Assembly: GCA_963653535.1 (NCBI GenBank)
Contig: CAVJWU010000014.1
Span: forward strand, 1-32,713
DNA: 32,713 nt
DNA from: UBA3210 sp963653535
GTDB taxonomy: Bacteria; Bacillota_I; Bacilli_A; RFN20; CAG-449
Direction: 5' to 3'
The notes below the pieces were generated by a model. That model was not told the origin of the DNA. It saw only the letters and a program-made list of their open reading frames with translations, and searched no databases. This document shows, piece after piece, positions 23,529 to 32,713 of the stretch (position 1 is the first letter of the stretch; every line of letters starts with the position of its first letter). The position numbers and the translations under genes are program-made.

Positions 23529-24014
23529 ATGAATCAAAACGTATTAGAACAAAAGAAGCAAGTAGTTGAAGAAGTATCTAACTTAATCAAAAATTCTGGA
23601 TCAATCGTTATCGCTGAATACCGTGGTTTAAAGGTTTCTGAAATTTCTGAATTAAAGAGAACACTTTTACAATCAAATGCAAAAATGAATGTTTACAAAA
23701 ATACATTAGTTGATAGAGCTGTAGATTCATTAGGCTATTCTGAAGCAAAACAATACTTAGAAGGACCTAACGCTATATTCAGTTCTGAAGATTCCATTAG
23801 TGCAGCAAAAATCGTCGCTAAGTTTGCTAAGACTCACGAAAGTTTAGTCATTAAAGCAGCAATCGTAGAAGGCAAAGTAATTTCAAAGGATGATGTTATC
23901 GCATTATCAAAACTTCCAAACAGAGAAGGTTTATTATCAATGTTACTCTCTGTATTACAAGCACCAGTCAGAAATCTTGCATGTGCAGTTAAGGCTGTTG
24001 CAGACAAACAATAA
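23529..24014 (+). CDS. rplJ: 50S ribosomal protein L10
   Basis: 161 residues. It begins QNVLEQKKQVVEEVSNLIKNSGS and has the conserved EYRGLKVSEISELKRTL and YKNTLVDRA blocks. The C-terminal helix (LLSMLLSVLQAPVRNLACAVKAV) binds L7/L12 dimers. AAGGAGGTG lies 7 bases upstream. It follows the L10 leader, consistent with autogenous control. Confidence 0.96.
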   Translation: MNQNVLEQKKQVVEEVSNLIKNSGSIVIAEYRGLKVSEISELKRTLLQSNAKMNVYKNTLVDRAVDSLGYSEAKQYLEGPNAIFSSEDSISAAKIVAKFAKTHESLVIKAAIVEGKVISKDDVIALSKLPNREGLLSMLLSVLQAPVRNLACAVKAVADKQ

Positions 24015-24038
24015 CAGACCATTAGGAGGAAAAATAAT

Positions 24039-24410
24039 ATGGCAAAATTAACAAATGAAGAAATCATTGCTTCTGTCAAAGAAATGACAATTTTAGAATT
24101 AAATGATTTAGTAAAAGCAATCGAAGAAGAATTCGGTGTAACAGCAGCAGCTCCAGTTGCAGCAGCAGCACCAGTCGAAGAAGAAGCAGCTAAAGGACCA
24201 ACAGAAGTTAGCTTAATCTTAAAATCATTCGGCGCTTCAAAAGTTGGCGTTATTAAAGCTGTCCAAGCTATCACAGGTTTAGGCTTAATTGACGCTAAGA
24301 AATTAGTTGATGCATGCCCATCAACAATCAAAGAACACATCTCTCCAGTCGAAGCTGAAGAACACAAGAAAGCTCTTGTTGCAGCTGGTGCTGAAGTCGA
24401 AGTTAAGTAG
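24039..24410 (+). CDS. rplL: 50S ribosomal protein L7/L12
   Basis: 123 residues. An N-terminal dimerisation and L10-binding helix (ASVKEMTILELNDLVKAIEEEFGV) is followed by an Ala-rich hinge (AAPVAAAAPVEEEAA) and the C-terminal factor-binding domain (EVSLILKSFGASKVGVIKAVQAITGLGLIDAKKLVD). It forms the flexible stalk that recruits translation GTPases. AGGAGG lies 8-9 bases upstream. Confidence 0.97.
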   Translation: MAKLTNEEIIASVKEMTILELNDLVKAIEEEFGVTAAAPVAAAAPVEEEAAKGPTEVSLILKSFGASKVGVIKAVQAITGLGLIDAKKLVDACPSTIKEHISPVEAEEHKKALVAAGAEVEVK

Positions 24411-24429
24411 TTTTTTGACTTTACAATTT

Positions 24430-24462
24430 AACCTACCCCTTTATTTTAGGGGTGGGTTTTTA
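24430..24462 (+). terminator. Terminator/attenuator after rplL
   Basis: An 11-bp stem with one G-T pair (24430-24440 with 24448-24458) and a T-run. Lying between rplL and the rpoBC part of the operon, it probably reduces read-through so that RNA polymerase is made below ribosomal protein levels. Confidence 0.8.
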
Positions 24463-24484
24463 TCAATTTTAAGGGGGTTATCAA

Positions 24485-25102
24485 ATGGACCATTATTTTT
24501 CAAATAATCCGGATGTAAGTTCTAATCCTAAGAACATTTCATTTGAGCTTAACTCCAAAATTTTTAATTTTATGACCGATAATGGTGTTTTTTGCAAGGA
24601 CTATTTAGATGAAGGAACACATGTTTTTCTTAAAGTTTTGCTTAAACAAGATATTACCGGCTTAAATCTCGATGTAGGATGTGGTTATGGCCCTATTGGG
24701 GGCGTTTTAGGATATTTCTACCCTACCTCAAATTTTATTTTGATAGATATTAATACGCGTGCGTGTGCGCTCGCGAAGAAAAATCTACAATCCTTAGGCT
24801 TAACAAACTTTGAAGTTAGAGAATCTGATGTTTATACAAATGTTCATGAAAAATTTGATAACATCTTCATTAACCCTCCAATTCGCGCAGGGAAAAAAGT
24901 AATCTATTCAATGTTTGAGGGAGCAAAAAAATTACTTAACTTAAATGGTTCATTGTATTTTGTTATGAGAAAGTCCCACGGGTCGGAGTCGGCTCAAAGA
25001 TACGTAACATCCATATTTGGAAATTGTCAATTACTTAAGAGAGATAAGGGCTATTATATTTATCAAGCAATCAACAATGAATCACAAAATGAAAACTTAT
25101 AG
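24485..25102 (+). CDS. RsmC/YbxB-like class I SAM-dependent methyltransferase
   Basis: 205 residues. LDVGCGYGPIGGVLG is the SAM-binding motif I, ILIDINTRACALAKKN follows as motif II, and FINPPIRAGK is motif IV (NPP[I/F] type, used for base N-methylation). The start DHYFSNNPDVSSNPKNISFEL is typical of the YbxB family encoded between rplL and rpoB in Bacillota, thought to be an rRNA guanine-N2 methyltransferase-like enzyme; the target is unproven. AAGGGGG lies 7 bases upstream. Confidence 0.88.
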   Translation: MDHYFSNNPDVSSNPKNISFELNSKIFNFMTDNGVFCKDYLDEGTHVFLKVLLKQDITGLNLDVGCGYGPIGGVLGYFYPTSNFILIDINTRACALAKKNLQSLGLTNFEVRESDVYTNVHEKFDNIFINPPIRAGKKVIYSMFEGAKKLLNLNGSLYFVMRKSHGSESAQRYVTSIFGNCQLLKRDKGYYIYQAINNESQNENL

Positions 25103-25116
25103 AAGGGAGATTTGCA

Positions 25117-28100
25117 ATGAGCAAAAATTTACAAGCAAAAGAATATAAGTACCTTCACAATGGAAGAATCAATTTTTCTAAGATTTCTGGTACATTACCT
25201 TTACCTAACTTAGTAGAAATTCAAACTGATTCTTTCAAATGGCTTTTAGATAGCGGTATTGATGAAGTATTTAAAGATATTTATCCAATTACTGATCGTA
25301 ATGATAAAATGACACTTGAATATATCTCATCACGTTTAGAAGAACCTAAATATGATCCATACGAATGTAAAACTCGTGGATTAACATATATGGCTAATTT
25401 AAAAGCTACATTAAGATTAAACGTTACAGAAACTGGTGAAATTATCCAACGTGAAGTCAATATGTGTGAATTCCCATTAATGACTGACTCTGGTACATTC
25501 ATCATTAACGGCGCAGAAAGAACAATCGTTTCTCAAATCGTTCGTTCTCCAGGCGCTTACATGAAGAAAGAAAGAGAAAAAACAGGTGCTTTCACTTATA
25601 ACGCTGATTTAATTCCTTCAAGAGGAACATGGTTACAATTCCAATCAGACGCAAAAGGAATCTTAAATGTTAAAATCGATAGAACTAGAAAAATGTCTGC
25701 TTTAATTTTACTTAGAGCTTTAGGTATTGGTCTAGGCGAAAATGGTTATGATGAAATCGTTTCTTTATTCGGTTCATCAACTACAGACTATGTCGAAGAT
25801 GTTAGAAAAGATGACTTACTTGCAGTTTCTATTGAAAAAGAATTAGCTTCTCATGCTGGAACAAATTACGAATATACTACATCACAAGCTTTACTTGAAA
25901 TCTACAGTAAATTAAGACCAGGTGAACCTGCTCCTAATGATAGCGCAGCTACTTTCTTAAAAGGTAGATTCTTCGATCATAAACATTATGACTTTGGCCG
26001 TGCTGGTAGATTTAAATACAATAAGAAATTAGGTATTTATAATCGTTTACTCGGTAGAGTTATCGCTGAACCATTAGTTTCAGTCGATGGCGAAGTCATT
26101 TATGACGAAGGAACATTAATGACAAAAGAAATCGTCGAAAAATTACAAAATGAAAAATTCTTCGAAAATGGCGCTCATGCATATGAATTACCATACAACG
26201 AAAAATTAGACGATCACAATGTCGTTAACAAATTAAAAGTCTATGTTGATGAAACATTAACAACAACTACAAATATCATTGGTACAGATTTAAATATCGA
26301 TGTTCCATATGTAACTATTAGTGATATTGCTGCTTGTTTCTCATACATCATGAATATTATTTATGGATTTGGTGATCCTGATGATATCGACCATTTAGGA
26401 AACCGTAGAATTCGCTGCGTCGGTGAATTAATTCAAAATCAATTTAGAATTGGTTTATCACGTATGGAAAGAACAGTTAAAGAAAAGATGTCTATGACTC
26501 TTGCTTCAGACGGACCTATTTCTCCTGAAAAATTAACTAACACTCGTCCATTAAATTCTGCGATTAAAGAATTCTTCGCTTCATCACAATTATCACAATT
26601 CATGGATCAAGTTAATCCTCTTGCAGAACTTTCAAATAAGAGAAGAATCTCTGCTTTAGGTCCAGGCGGTTTAACTCGTGATAGAGCTAACATGGCAGTT
26701 AGAGATGTTCACACAACTCACTATGGTAGAATCTGTCCTATTGAAACACCTGAAGGTGGTAACATCGGCTTAATTAACAACTTAGCGACTTATGCTAAAA
26801 TTAACGAATATGGTTTCATTGAAACTCCATATAGAAGAGTCGATAAGAAAACTTGTAAAGTATTAGAAGATTCCGATTACTTATCCGCGGATGGTGAAAA
26901 GAACTTATATATCGCTCAAGCAACAAACAGAATTATCGGAGGAGAATTCCTTGATGATGAAGTTATTGCTAGATATAACGGCGAAAACGTTATCGTTCCT
27001 AAGGAAATGATTGATTACGTTGACGTCTCTCCAAAACAAATTTTATCTGTCGCTGCAGCTTGTATTCCATTCCTTGAAAACGATGATAACCACCGTGCTT
27101 TAATGGGATCTAACATGCAACGTCAAGCACTTCCATTATTAAAACCACACGCTCCTTTTGTTGGAACTGGCATGGAGTACAATATTGCTCATGACTCTGG
27201 TGCAGCAGTTTTAGCTCAAGAAGATGGTGTTGTTACTGTAATGGATTCACGTCACATTGTCGTTAAGAATGATGAAGGAAATGAAAGACAATATACTCTT
27301 CAAAAATTCGTCAGATCTAACTCTGGAACATGTATCAACCAAACACCTATTGTACATGTTGGTGACAAAATTAAAAAAGGTGATGTTATCGCTGATGGTC
27401 CAGCTATGGATCAAGGTGATTTAGCTTTAGGACAAAATGTCACAATCGCATTTATGACTTGGGAAGGTTATAACTACGAAGATGCTGTCATTATGTCTGA
27501 AAGATTAGTAAAAGATGATGTATATACTTCTATCCATATCGAAGAATATGAATTAGAAAGACGTACAACAAAACTTGGACCTGAAGAAATTACTCGTGAT
27601 ATTCCTAACGTTTCTGAAGAAATGAAAGCAAACTTAGATGAAGACGGTATTATTATCCCAGGTGCTGAAGTTAAAGAAGATGACTACTTAGTTGGTAAGA
27701 TTACTCCAAAAGGATTAACTGAACCTACTCCAGAAGAAAAATTATTAATGACAATCTTTGGCGAAAAGACTAAAGATGGTAAAGATACATCATTAAAAGT
27801 TCCTCATGGTGGTGCAGGTATTGTTATCGACGTAAAACGTTTCAAACGTAAAGAAGGTGCAGAACTTGCTCCAGGTGTTGAAGAAGTAGTCAAAGTATAT
27901 ATCGCTCAAAAGAGAAAAATCTCTGAAGGTGATAAGATGTCAGGTAGACATGGTAACAAAGGTGTTATTTCTAGAATTCTTCCAGAAGAAGATATGCCAT
28001 TCTTACCAGATGGTACACCAGTTGACATCATGTTAAACCCATTAGGTGTTCCTTCACGTATGAACATCGGTCAAATCCTTGAAATTCACTTAGGTATGGC

Positions 28101-28731
28101 ATGTAAGAAATTAGGCTTAAAGATTGCTACACCAGTATTTGATGGCATTTCAAATGAAGAAATCTTCGATTTAATGAAACAAGCTGGTTTATCAAATGAT
28201 GGTAAGACTATCTTATATGATGGACGTACAGGTGAAAGATTTGATGAAAGAATCTCAGTCGGTGTCATGTACATGATTAAACTTGTTCACATGGTTGATG
28301 ATAAGTTACATGCTCGTGCTACTGGACCATATTCATTAGTCACACAACAACCTTTAGGTGGTAAAGCACAAAACGGTGGTCAAAGACTTGGTGAAATGGA
28401 AGTTTGGGCTCTTGAAGCTTATGGTGCTGCACACATTTTACAAGAAATGGTTACTATCAAATCAGATGATATGGTTGGTAGAGCAAGCGCTTATGAAGCG
28501 ATTATTAAAGGAAGAGATATACCACAACCAGGAATGCCAGAAGCATTCAGAGTTCTTGTTAAGGAATTACAAGCTCTCGCTATTGATGTCAAATTACTCG
28601 ATAAAGAAGGTAATGAAATTGACACTTCAGCTTTAGCGGAATCTAATGAAAAAGAAACTAAGAAGATTTCAAAGGAAGTTAAAAATGCTTTCACTGATTT
28701 CCAAGTAGATTTCAATGAACAAAATGACTAG
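25117..28731 (+). CDS. rpoB: DNA-directed RNA polymerase beta subunit
   Basis: 1204 residues, the usual Gram-positive length. Landmarks: the fork/rifampicin region FASSQLSQFMDQVNPLAELS (487-506) followed by NKRRISALGPGGLT, CPIETPEGGNIGLI, GYNYEDAVIMSERL, GDKMSGRHGNKGVIS and the C-terminal GGQRLGEMEVWALEAYGA. It forms half of the catalytic cleft. The residue equivalent to E. coli His526 is Asn507 and that of Asn518 is Val499, both within the rifampicin pocket. AAGGGAG lies before the ATG. It is cotranscribed with rpoC. Confidence 0.98.
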   Translation: MSKNLQAKEYKYLHNGRINFSKISGTLPLPNLVEIQTDSFKWLLDSGIDEVFKDIYPITDRNDKMTLEYISSRLEEPKYDPYECKTRGLTYMANLKATLRLNVTETGEIIQREVNMCEFPLMTDSGTFIINGAERTIVSQIVRSPGAYMKKEREKTGAFTYNADLIPSRGTWLQFQSDAKGILNVKIDRTRKMSALILLRALGIGLGENGYDEIVSLFGSSTTDYVEDVRKDDLLAVSIEKELASHAGTNYEYTTSQALLEIYSKLRPGEPAPNDSAATFLKGRFFDHKHYDFGRAGRFKYNKKLGIYNRLLGRVIAEPLVSVDGEVIYDEGTLMTKEIVEKLQNEKFFENGAHAYELPYNEKLDDHNVVNKLKVYVDETLTTTTNIIGTDLNIDVPYVTISDIAACFSYIMNIIYGFGDPDDIDHLGNRRIRCVGELIQNQFRIGLSRMERTVKEKMSMTLASDGPISPEKLTNTRPLNSAIKEFFASSQLSQFMDQVNPLAELSNKRRISALGPGGLTRDRANMAVRDVHTTHYGRICPIETPEGGNIGLINNLATYAKINEYGFIETPYRRVDKKTCKVLEDSDYLSADGEKNLYIAQATNRIIGGEFLDDEVIARYNGENVIVPKEMIDYVDVSPKQILSVAAACIPFLENDDNHRALMGSNMQRQALPLLKPHAPFVGTGMEYNIAHDSGAAVLAQEDGVVTVMDSRHIVVKNDEGNERQYTLQKFVRSNSGTCINQTPIVHVGDKIKKGDVIADGPAMDQGDLALGQNVTIAFMTWEGYNYEDAVIMSERLVKDDVYTSIHIEEYELERRTTKLGPEEITRDIPNVSEEMKANLDEDGIIIPGAEVKEDDYLVGKITPKGLTEPTPEEKLLMTIFGEKTKDGKDTSLKVPHGGAGIVIDVKRFKRKEGAELAPGVEEVVKVYIAQKRKISEGDKMSGRHGNKGVISRILPEEDMPFLPDGTPVDIMLNPLGVPSRMNIGQILEIHLGMACKKLGLKIATPVFDGISNEEIFDLMKQAGLSNDGKTILYDGRTGERFDERISVGVMYMIKLVHMVDDKLHARATGPYSLVTQQPLGGKAQNGGQRLGEMEVWALEAYGAAHILQEMVTIKSDDMVGRASAYEAIIKGRDIPQPGMPEAFRVLVKELQALAIDVKLLDKEGNEIDTSALAESNEKETKKISKEVKNAFTDFQVDFNEQND

Positions 28732-28748
28732 ATTGGAGGAGAAAGAAA

Positions 28749-31700
28749 ATGTTTGATGTTAAAAAATTAACTGCTATCCAAGTTGGATTAGCTTCTCCAG
28801 ATAAGATCAGAGAATGGTCAAGAGGTGAAGTCACAAAGGCTGAAACTATCAACTACCGTTCACAAAAACCTGAACCAGATGGTTTATATTGTGAAAAAAT
28901 CTTTGGTCCTGCAAAAGACTATGAATGTCATTGTGGTAAATATAAGAAGATTAGATTTGCAGGTGTCGTCTGCGAAAAGTGTGGCGTTGAAGTAACAACA
29001 AAAGCTGTTCGTAGAGAAAGAATGGGTCACATTGAACTTTGTTCACCATGTGCCCATATCTGGTACCTCAAAGGTGTCCCATCAAGAATGGGTTTAATCT
29101 TAGATATTTTACCTAAGCAATTAGAAGAAGTAGTTTATTTCGTTTCTCGTATTTGCTTAAATGCAGGTACAAGTAAAATCTTAAAGAAAGGTAAAGTTCT
29201 CGATGAAAGAACAGCAAGAGAAATCTTCCCTCAAGTTCTTGAAGAAATTAAATCTACTTTAGATAACGAATCTTTAGACTACCAAAGAGCGGATGAACTC
29301 TTTAATAGAATCGTCCAAAATAAAGAAACTCTCGATTTCACAGGTTGCGCAAATTTTATTTCAAAACATACCGGTGCTGAATTTGGTTCTGGTGCTGAAG
29401 CAATTCAAAGATTACTCGCTGAAACTGACTTAGATGAACTTTCAGCTGAATTAAATGAAGAAATTGCTGCTTGCCAACCAACTTCTCAAAAGAGAACAAA
29501 ATTATATAAGAGATTAGAATGTGTTGAATCATTTAGAAAATCAAGTAACCGCCCTGAATGGATGGTTCTTGATGTCTTACCAGTTATTCCACCTGATTTA
29601 AGACCAATGCTTCAATTAGATGGTGGTAGATTCGCAACTTCTGACTTAAACGATTTATATAGACGTGTTATTATGCGTAACTCACGTCTTAAGAAATTAA
29701 TCGATATTAAAGCTCCAGATGTCTTATTAATGAACGAAAAACGTATGCTTCAAGAAGCAGTTGACGCATTAATTGACAATGGTAGACGTACAAAACCAGT
29801 AACAGGACCTGGTGGAAGAGCATTAAAATCATTATCTTCTACATTAAAAGGTAAACAAGGTCGTTTCAGACAAAACTTACTTGGTAAACGTGTTGACTAT
29901 TCAGGACGTTCTGTTATTGCAGTTGGACCATCTCTAAAGATGTACCAATGTGGTCTTCCTAGAGAAATGGCAGTCCAATTATTTAGACCATTCATCGCTT
30001 CTATCATGATTGAAAGAGGTATTGCTACAAGCCATAAACAAGCAAATAAGATGATTGATCATTACGATGAAAAAGTTTGGGATATTGTTGAAGAAGTTGT
30101 TAAAGGACATCCAGTTTTATTAAACCGTGCTCCTACACTTCACCGTTTAGGTATTCAAGCTTTCAAACCAGTATTAGTTAATGGTAGAGCTATTAGACTT
30201 CATCCATTAGTTTGTGCAGGTTTTAACGCTGACTTCGATGGTGACCAAATGGCTGTTCACGTACCTTTATCATATGCAGCTCAACAAGAAGCACTCGATT
30301 TAATGCTTGCAAGTAACAACATTCTTTCACCAGCTTCTGGTAAACCAATTTGTACTCCATCTCAAGATATGGTTTTAGGTAACTACTATCTTACAATGGA
30401 AAATACAGTTGAAGATTTCAAGAAACATGCAGAAGAATGTCGTGCTAGAGGCGACGAATCTGAAGCTGAATTATATGAAAACTATGCATTAAGTGAAGGT
30501 AAAGTATTCAAGAATATTGATGAAATCATTCTTGCATATCAAACAAAACAAATTCACTTACATAACAGAATTGCAATTAAAGGTTCTGCAGTTGGTAAAT
30601 CAACATTTACTGATGAAATGAACAATTCATATTTAATTACAACTGTTGGTAAAATTATCTTCAATAGAATCTTCCCTGCAGATTTCCCATATTTAAATGC
30701 AGCAGGTGGTAAAGATTTAGCAGAAAACCAAATTTCTAACTTTGTCAAAAAAGGTACAAATATCAAAGAATACCTCGCAGAAAAAGTTGTTACACCTAGC
30801 CCTCTAGGTAAAAAACAAATTGGTGCAATCGTTTCTGCAATTTTCAAACGTTACGGCGCGAAGGTTACTTCTGAAGTCCTTGACTCATTAAAAGATCAAG
30901 GCTTCCATTATTCTACAATCGCTGGTATTACTGTTTCTATCTTCGATATTAACGTCATTCCAGGTAAACAAGAATTAATCGCAGAAGGTGATAAGAAAGT
31001 TGCTGAAATTAAAGACTTATACGATTATGGTTTCTTAACTGATGATGAAAGACATAAGAAAGTCGTCGCAGTTTGGGAAGGCGTTAAAGGCCAAATCGAA
31101 AGCAAACTTAAAGTCATTGTTGAAGAAGATAAAACTAACCCTATCTTCATGATGTCAAAATCAGGTGCTAGAGGTAATACATCTAACTTCGTTCAATTAT
31201 GTGGTTTAAGAGGACTTATGGCTAAGCCAAATGGCGATACAATCGAATTACCAATTAAAACATGTTTCCGTGAAGGTCTATCTGTATCAGAGTTCTTCAT
31301 TGCAACTCACGGTGCTAGAAAAGGTGGCGCGGATACTGCGTTAAAGACTGCTGACTCAGGTTACTTAACTAGAAAATTAGTTGACGTCTCTCATGATGTT
31401 ATCGTTAGAGAAGAAGACTGCGGTACTGATGAAGGATTCGTAGTTGAACAAATTATCGATACAAGAGAAAATTCAAAAATTGAAGATCTTGAAGAAAGAT
31501 TAACAGGTAGATATTCTCTCCATGATATTTGTGATCCAAAAACTGGTGAAGTATTAGTTCCTGGTAATACATTAATGACTGAAGAAGACGCAAGTAACAT
31601 TGTTCATCACGGCATTACAAAAGTTGAAATCCGCTCTTTATTCGGATGTAAGACTAAAGATGGCGTCTGTAAACATTGTTATGGTACATGTATTGCAACA

Positions 31701-32633
31701 GGTAAAGAAATTGAAATTGGTGCGACAGTAGGTGTTATGGCTGCTCAATCAATTGGTGAACCTGGTACTCAATTAACTATGAGAACATTCCACACTGGTG
31801 GTGTCGCTGGTGGCGATATTACAAATGGTTTACCTAGAGTTACTGAACTTTTCGAAGCTCGTGCTCCTCGTGGTGAAGCTCTCATTGCTAAATTCGAAGG
31901 TGAAATTACAGATATCAAAGAAGAAAATGGTATCTACCACGTTACTTTAAAGAATGACCAAGAAGAAGTTACTGAAAAGACTAACTTCGGTGTTAAATTA
32001 AGAGTTAAAGTCGGTGATCATGTTCTTGCAGGACAAAAAATCACTGAAGGCGCTAAAAACTTAAAACAATTATTAGAATATTCTAATAAGACAGAAGTCG
32101 AAAGATACATTATTAAAGAAATCCAAAAGGTTTATAGAGGTAATGGTTCTGGTGTTTCTGATAAACACATTGAACTTATCATTAGACAAATGTTAAAGAA
32201 AGTCTTAGTTACTGAAGCTGGCGACACTGATTTAATTCCAGGTACCAAGGTTGATTTAACTAAAGTTAACGCTAAAAATAACGATGTCCTTATTGAAGGT
32301 AAACAACCTGCAGTATTCTCACCTGTTATCTTAGGTATTACTAAAGCAGCTCTTGATACTGAATCATTCTTATCTGCAGCATCATTCCAAGAAACTACAA
32401 GAATCTTAACAGATGCAGCAATTAAAGGTAAGACTGACTACTTACATGGCTTAAAAGAAAATGTCATGGTTGGTAAATTAATTCCAGCTGGTACAGGTTT
32501 AATTGAAGATGTTAAAGAAGAAACTAAGGAAGAAGAAGTATTCGAAACTGAAGATACAACTCAAAGTGTCGAAGCAACAACTTCTGAATTTAATGAAAAT
32601 CAAAACGTCTTCGATATGAATAATCTTGACTAA
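28749..32633 (+). CDS. rpoC: DNA-directed RNA polymerase beta' subunit
   Basis: 1294 residues. An N-terminal zinc site is formed by C60, C62, C75 and C78 (CHCGKYKKIRFAGVVCEKC). The catalytic NADFDGDQM (493-501) holds the three Mg-binding Asp. A second zinc site lies in the C-terminal half (CKTKDGVCKHCYGTC), and GVMAAQSIGEPGTQLTMRTF is the trigger-loop region. The tail is acidic and low-complexity (EETKEEEVFETED...). The length suits Bacillota without large insertions. GGAGG lies 9-10 bases upstream, 17 bases after rpoB. Confidence 0.98.
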   Translation: MFDVKKLTAIQVGLASPDKIREWSRGEVTKAETINYRSQKPEPDGLYCEKIFGPAKDYECHCGKYKKIRFAGVVCEKCGVEVTTKAVRRERMGHIELCSPCAHIWYLKGVPSRMGLILDILPKQLEEVVYFVSRICLNAGTSKILKKGKVLDERTAREIFPQVLEEIKSTLDNESLDYQRADELFNRIVQNKETLDFTGCANFISKHTGAEFGSGAEAIQRLLAETDLDELSAELNEEIAACQPTSQKRTKLYKRLECVESFRKSSNRPEWMVLDVLPVIPPDLRPMLQLDGGRFATSDLNDLYRRVIMRNSRLKKLIDIKAPDVLLMNEKRMLQEAVDALIDNGRRTKPVTGPGGRALKSLSSTLKGKQGRFRQNLLGKRVDYSGRSVIAVGPSLKMYQCGLPREMAVQLFRPFIASIMIERGIATSHKQANKMIDHYDEKVWDIVEEVVKGHPVLLNRAPTLHRLGIQAFKPVLVNGRAIRLHPLVCAGFNADFDGDQMAVHVPLSYAAQQEALDLMLASNNILSPASGKPICTPSQDMVLGNYYLTMENTVEDFKKHAEECRARGDESEAELYENYALSEGKVFKNIDEIILAYQTKQIHLHNRIAIKGSAVGKSTFTDEMNNSYLITTVGKIIFNRIFPADFPYLNAAGGKDLAENQISNFVKKGTNIKEYLAEKVVTPSPLGKKQIGAIVSAIFKRYGAKVTSEVLDSLKDQGFHYSTIAGITVSIFDINVIPGKQELIAEGDKKVAEIKDLYDYGFLTDDERHKKVVAVWEGVKGQIESKLKVIVEEDKTNPIFMMSKSGARGNTSNFVQLCGLRGLMAKPNGDTIELPIKTCFREGLSVSEFFIATHGARKGGADTALKTADSGYLTRKLVDVSHDVIVREEDCGTDEGFVVEQIIDTRENSKIEDLEERLTGRYSLHDICDPKTGEVLVPGNTLMTEEDASNIVHHGITKVEIRSLFGCKTKDGVCKHCYGTCIATGKEIEIGATVGVMAAQSIGEPGTQLTMRTFHTGGVAGGDITNGLPRVTELFEARAPRGEALIAKFEGEITDIKEENGIYHVTLKNDQEEVTEKTNFGVKLRVKVGDHVLAGQKITEGAKNLKQLLEYSNKTEVERYIIKEIQKVYRGNGSGVSDKHIELIIRQMLKKVLVTEAGDTDLIPGTKVDLTKVNAKNNDVLIEGKQPAVFSPVILGITKAALDTESFLSAASFQETTRILTDAAIKGKTDYLHGLKENVMVGKLIPAGTGLIEDVKEETKEEEVFETEDTTQSVEATTSEFNENQNVFDMNNLD

Positions 32634-32643
32634 TTAAAAATAA

Positions 32644-32676
32644 AATGACTCACTCTTGTAGTGGGTCATTTTTTTT
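32644..32676 (+). terminator. Intrinsic terminator after rpoC
   Basis: A 10-bp stem with one G-T pair (AATGACTCAC, 32644-32653, with 32661-32670) is followed by eight T. It ends the rplK-rpoC operon. Nothing is recognised in the remaining 37 bases. Confidence 0.9.
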
Positions 32677-32713
32677 GAAAAGAGAATGATAAAATTTACA
32701 ATATTTACAAATT

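Noticed and set aside
23834..24367. 177-codon open frame antisense to rplJ-rplL
   Set aside because: It runs across two unmistakable ribosomal protein genes, reads as low-complexity Ala/Ser/Thr sequence and has no ribosome-binding site.

Overview
This is an AT-rich (about 30% GC by eye) chromosomal segment from a low-GC Gram-positive bacterium. TGA is used as a stop codon (rlmB and the Y-family polymerase both end in TGA) and tryptophan is TGG, so the mycoplasma code does not apply. The gene order cysS-rlmB-sigma factor-rpmG-secE-nusG-rplK-rplA-rplJ-rplL-methyltransferase-rpoB-rpoC is the classic Bacillota one. A YolD/Y-family polymerase pair, an L10 leader and strong Shine-Dalgarno sites fit the same phylum. 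I infer an uncultivated, probably host-associated Bacilli/Erysipelotrichia/RF39-like or Acholeplasma-like lineage. No tRNA, rRNA, CRISPR array or complete mobile element was seen.

Layout. Bases 1-774 hold a decayed, frameshifted PD-(D/E)XK/AAA-ATPase-like gene and two terminators. Bases 775-14244 are an accessory region with genes on both strands: a huge helicase-derived protein whose ATPase motif has been erased; a secreted helical protein with an elaborate promoter; a small membrane protein; a cyclodeaminase-family protein; a two-gene unit ending in a Cof-type HAD phosphatase; a UDP-sugar dehydrogenase homologue lacking its catalytic cysteine; a DUF1189-like membrane protein; and a Y-family polymerase-YolD-TrmH unit. 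From 14458 onward everything is on the + strand. First comes a tight operon (membrane protein, acyl-ACP thioesterase, uracil-DNA glycosylase, pseudouridine synthase, PGP-like phosphatase), then the translation/transcription superblock cysS to rpoC.

The core block carries readable RNA regulation. Two putative L1-binding sites lie in the rplK leader and in the rplK-rplA gap, an L10 leader precedes rplJ, and intrinsic terminators follow nusG, rplL and rpoC. mrnC and yacP, usually found between cysS and the sigma gene in Bacillus, are absent.

No textbook defence island or clearly new multi-gene system is visible. The best candidates for undescribed biology are three intact, apparently expressed genes: the helicase scaffold without a P-loop, the UDP-sugar dehydrogenase pseudoenzyme, and the secreted protein with a tandem-repeat promoter. 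Many start codons were moved downstream of the longest possible ORF because a Shine-Dalgarno site decides the start; this is stated in each entry.
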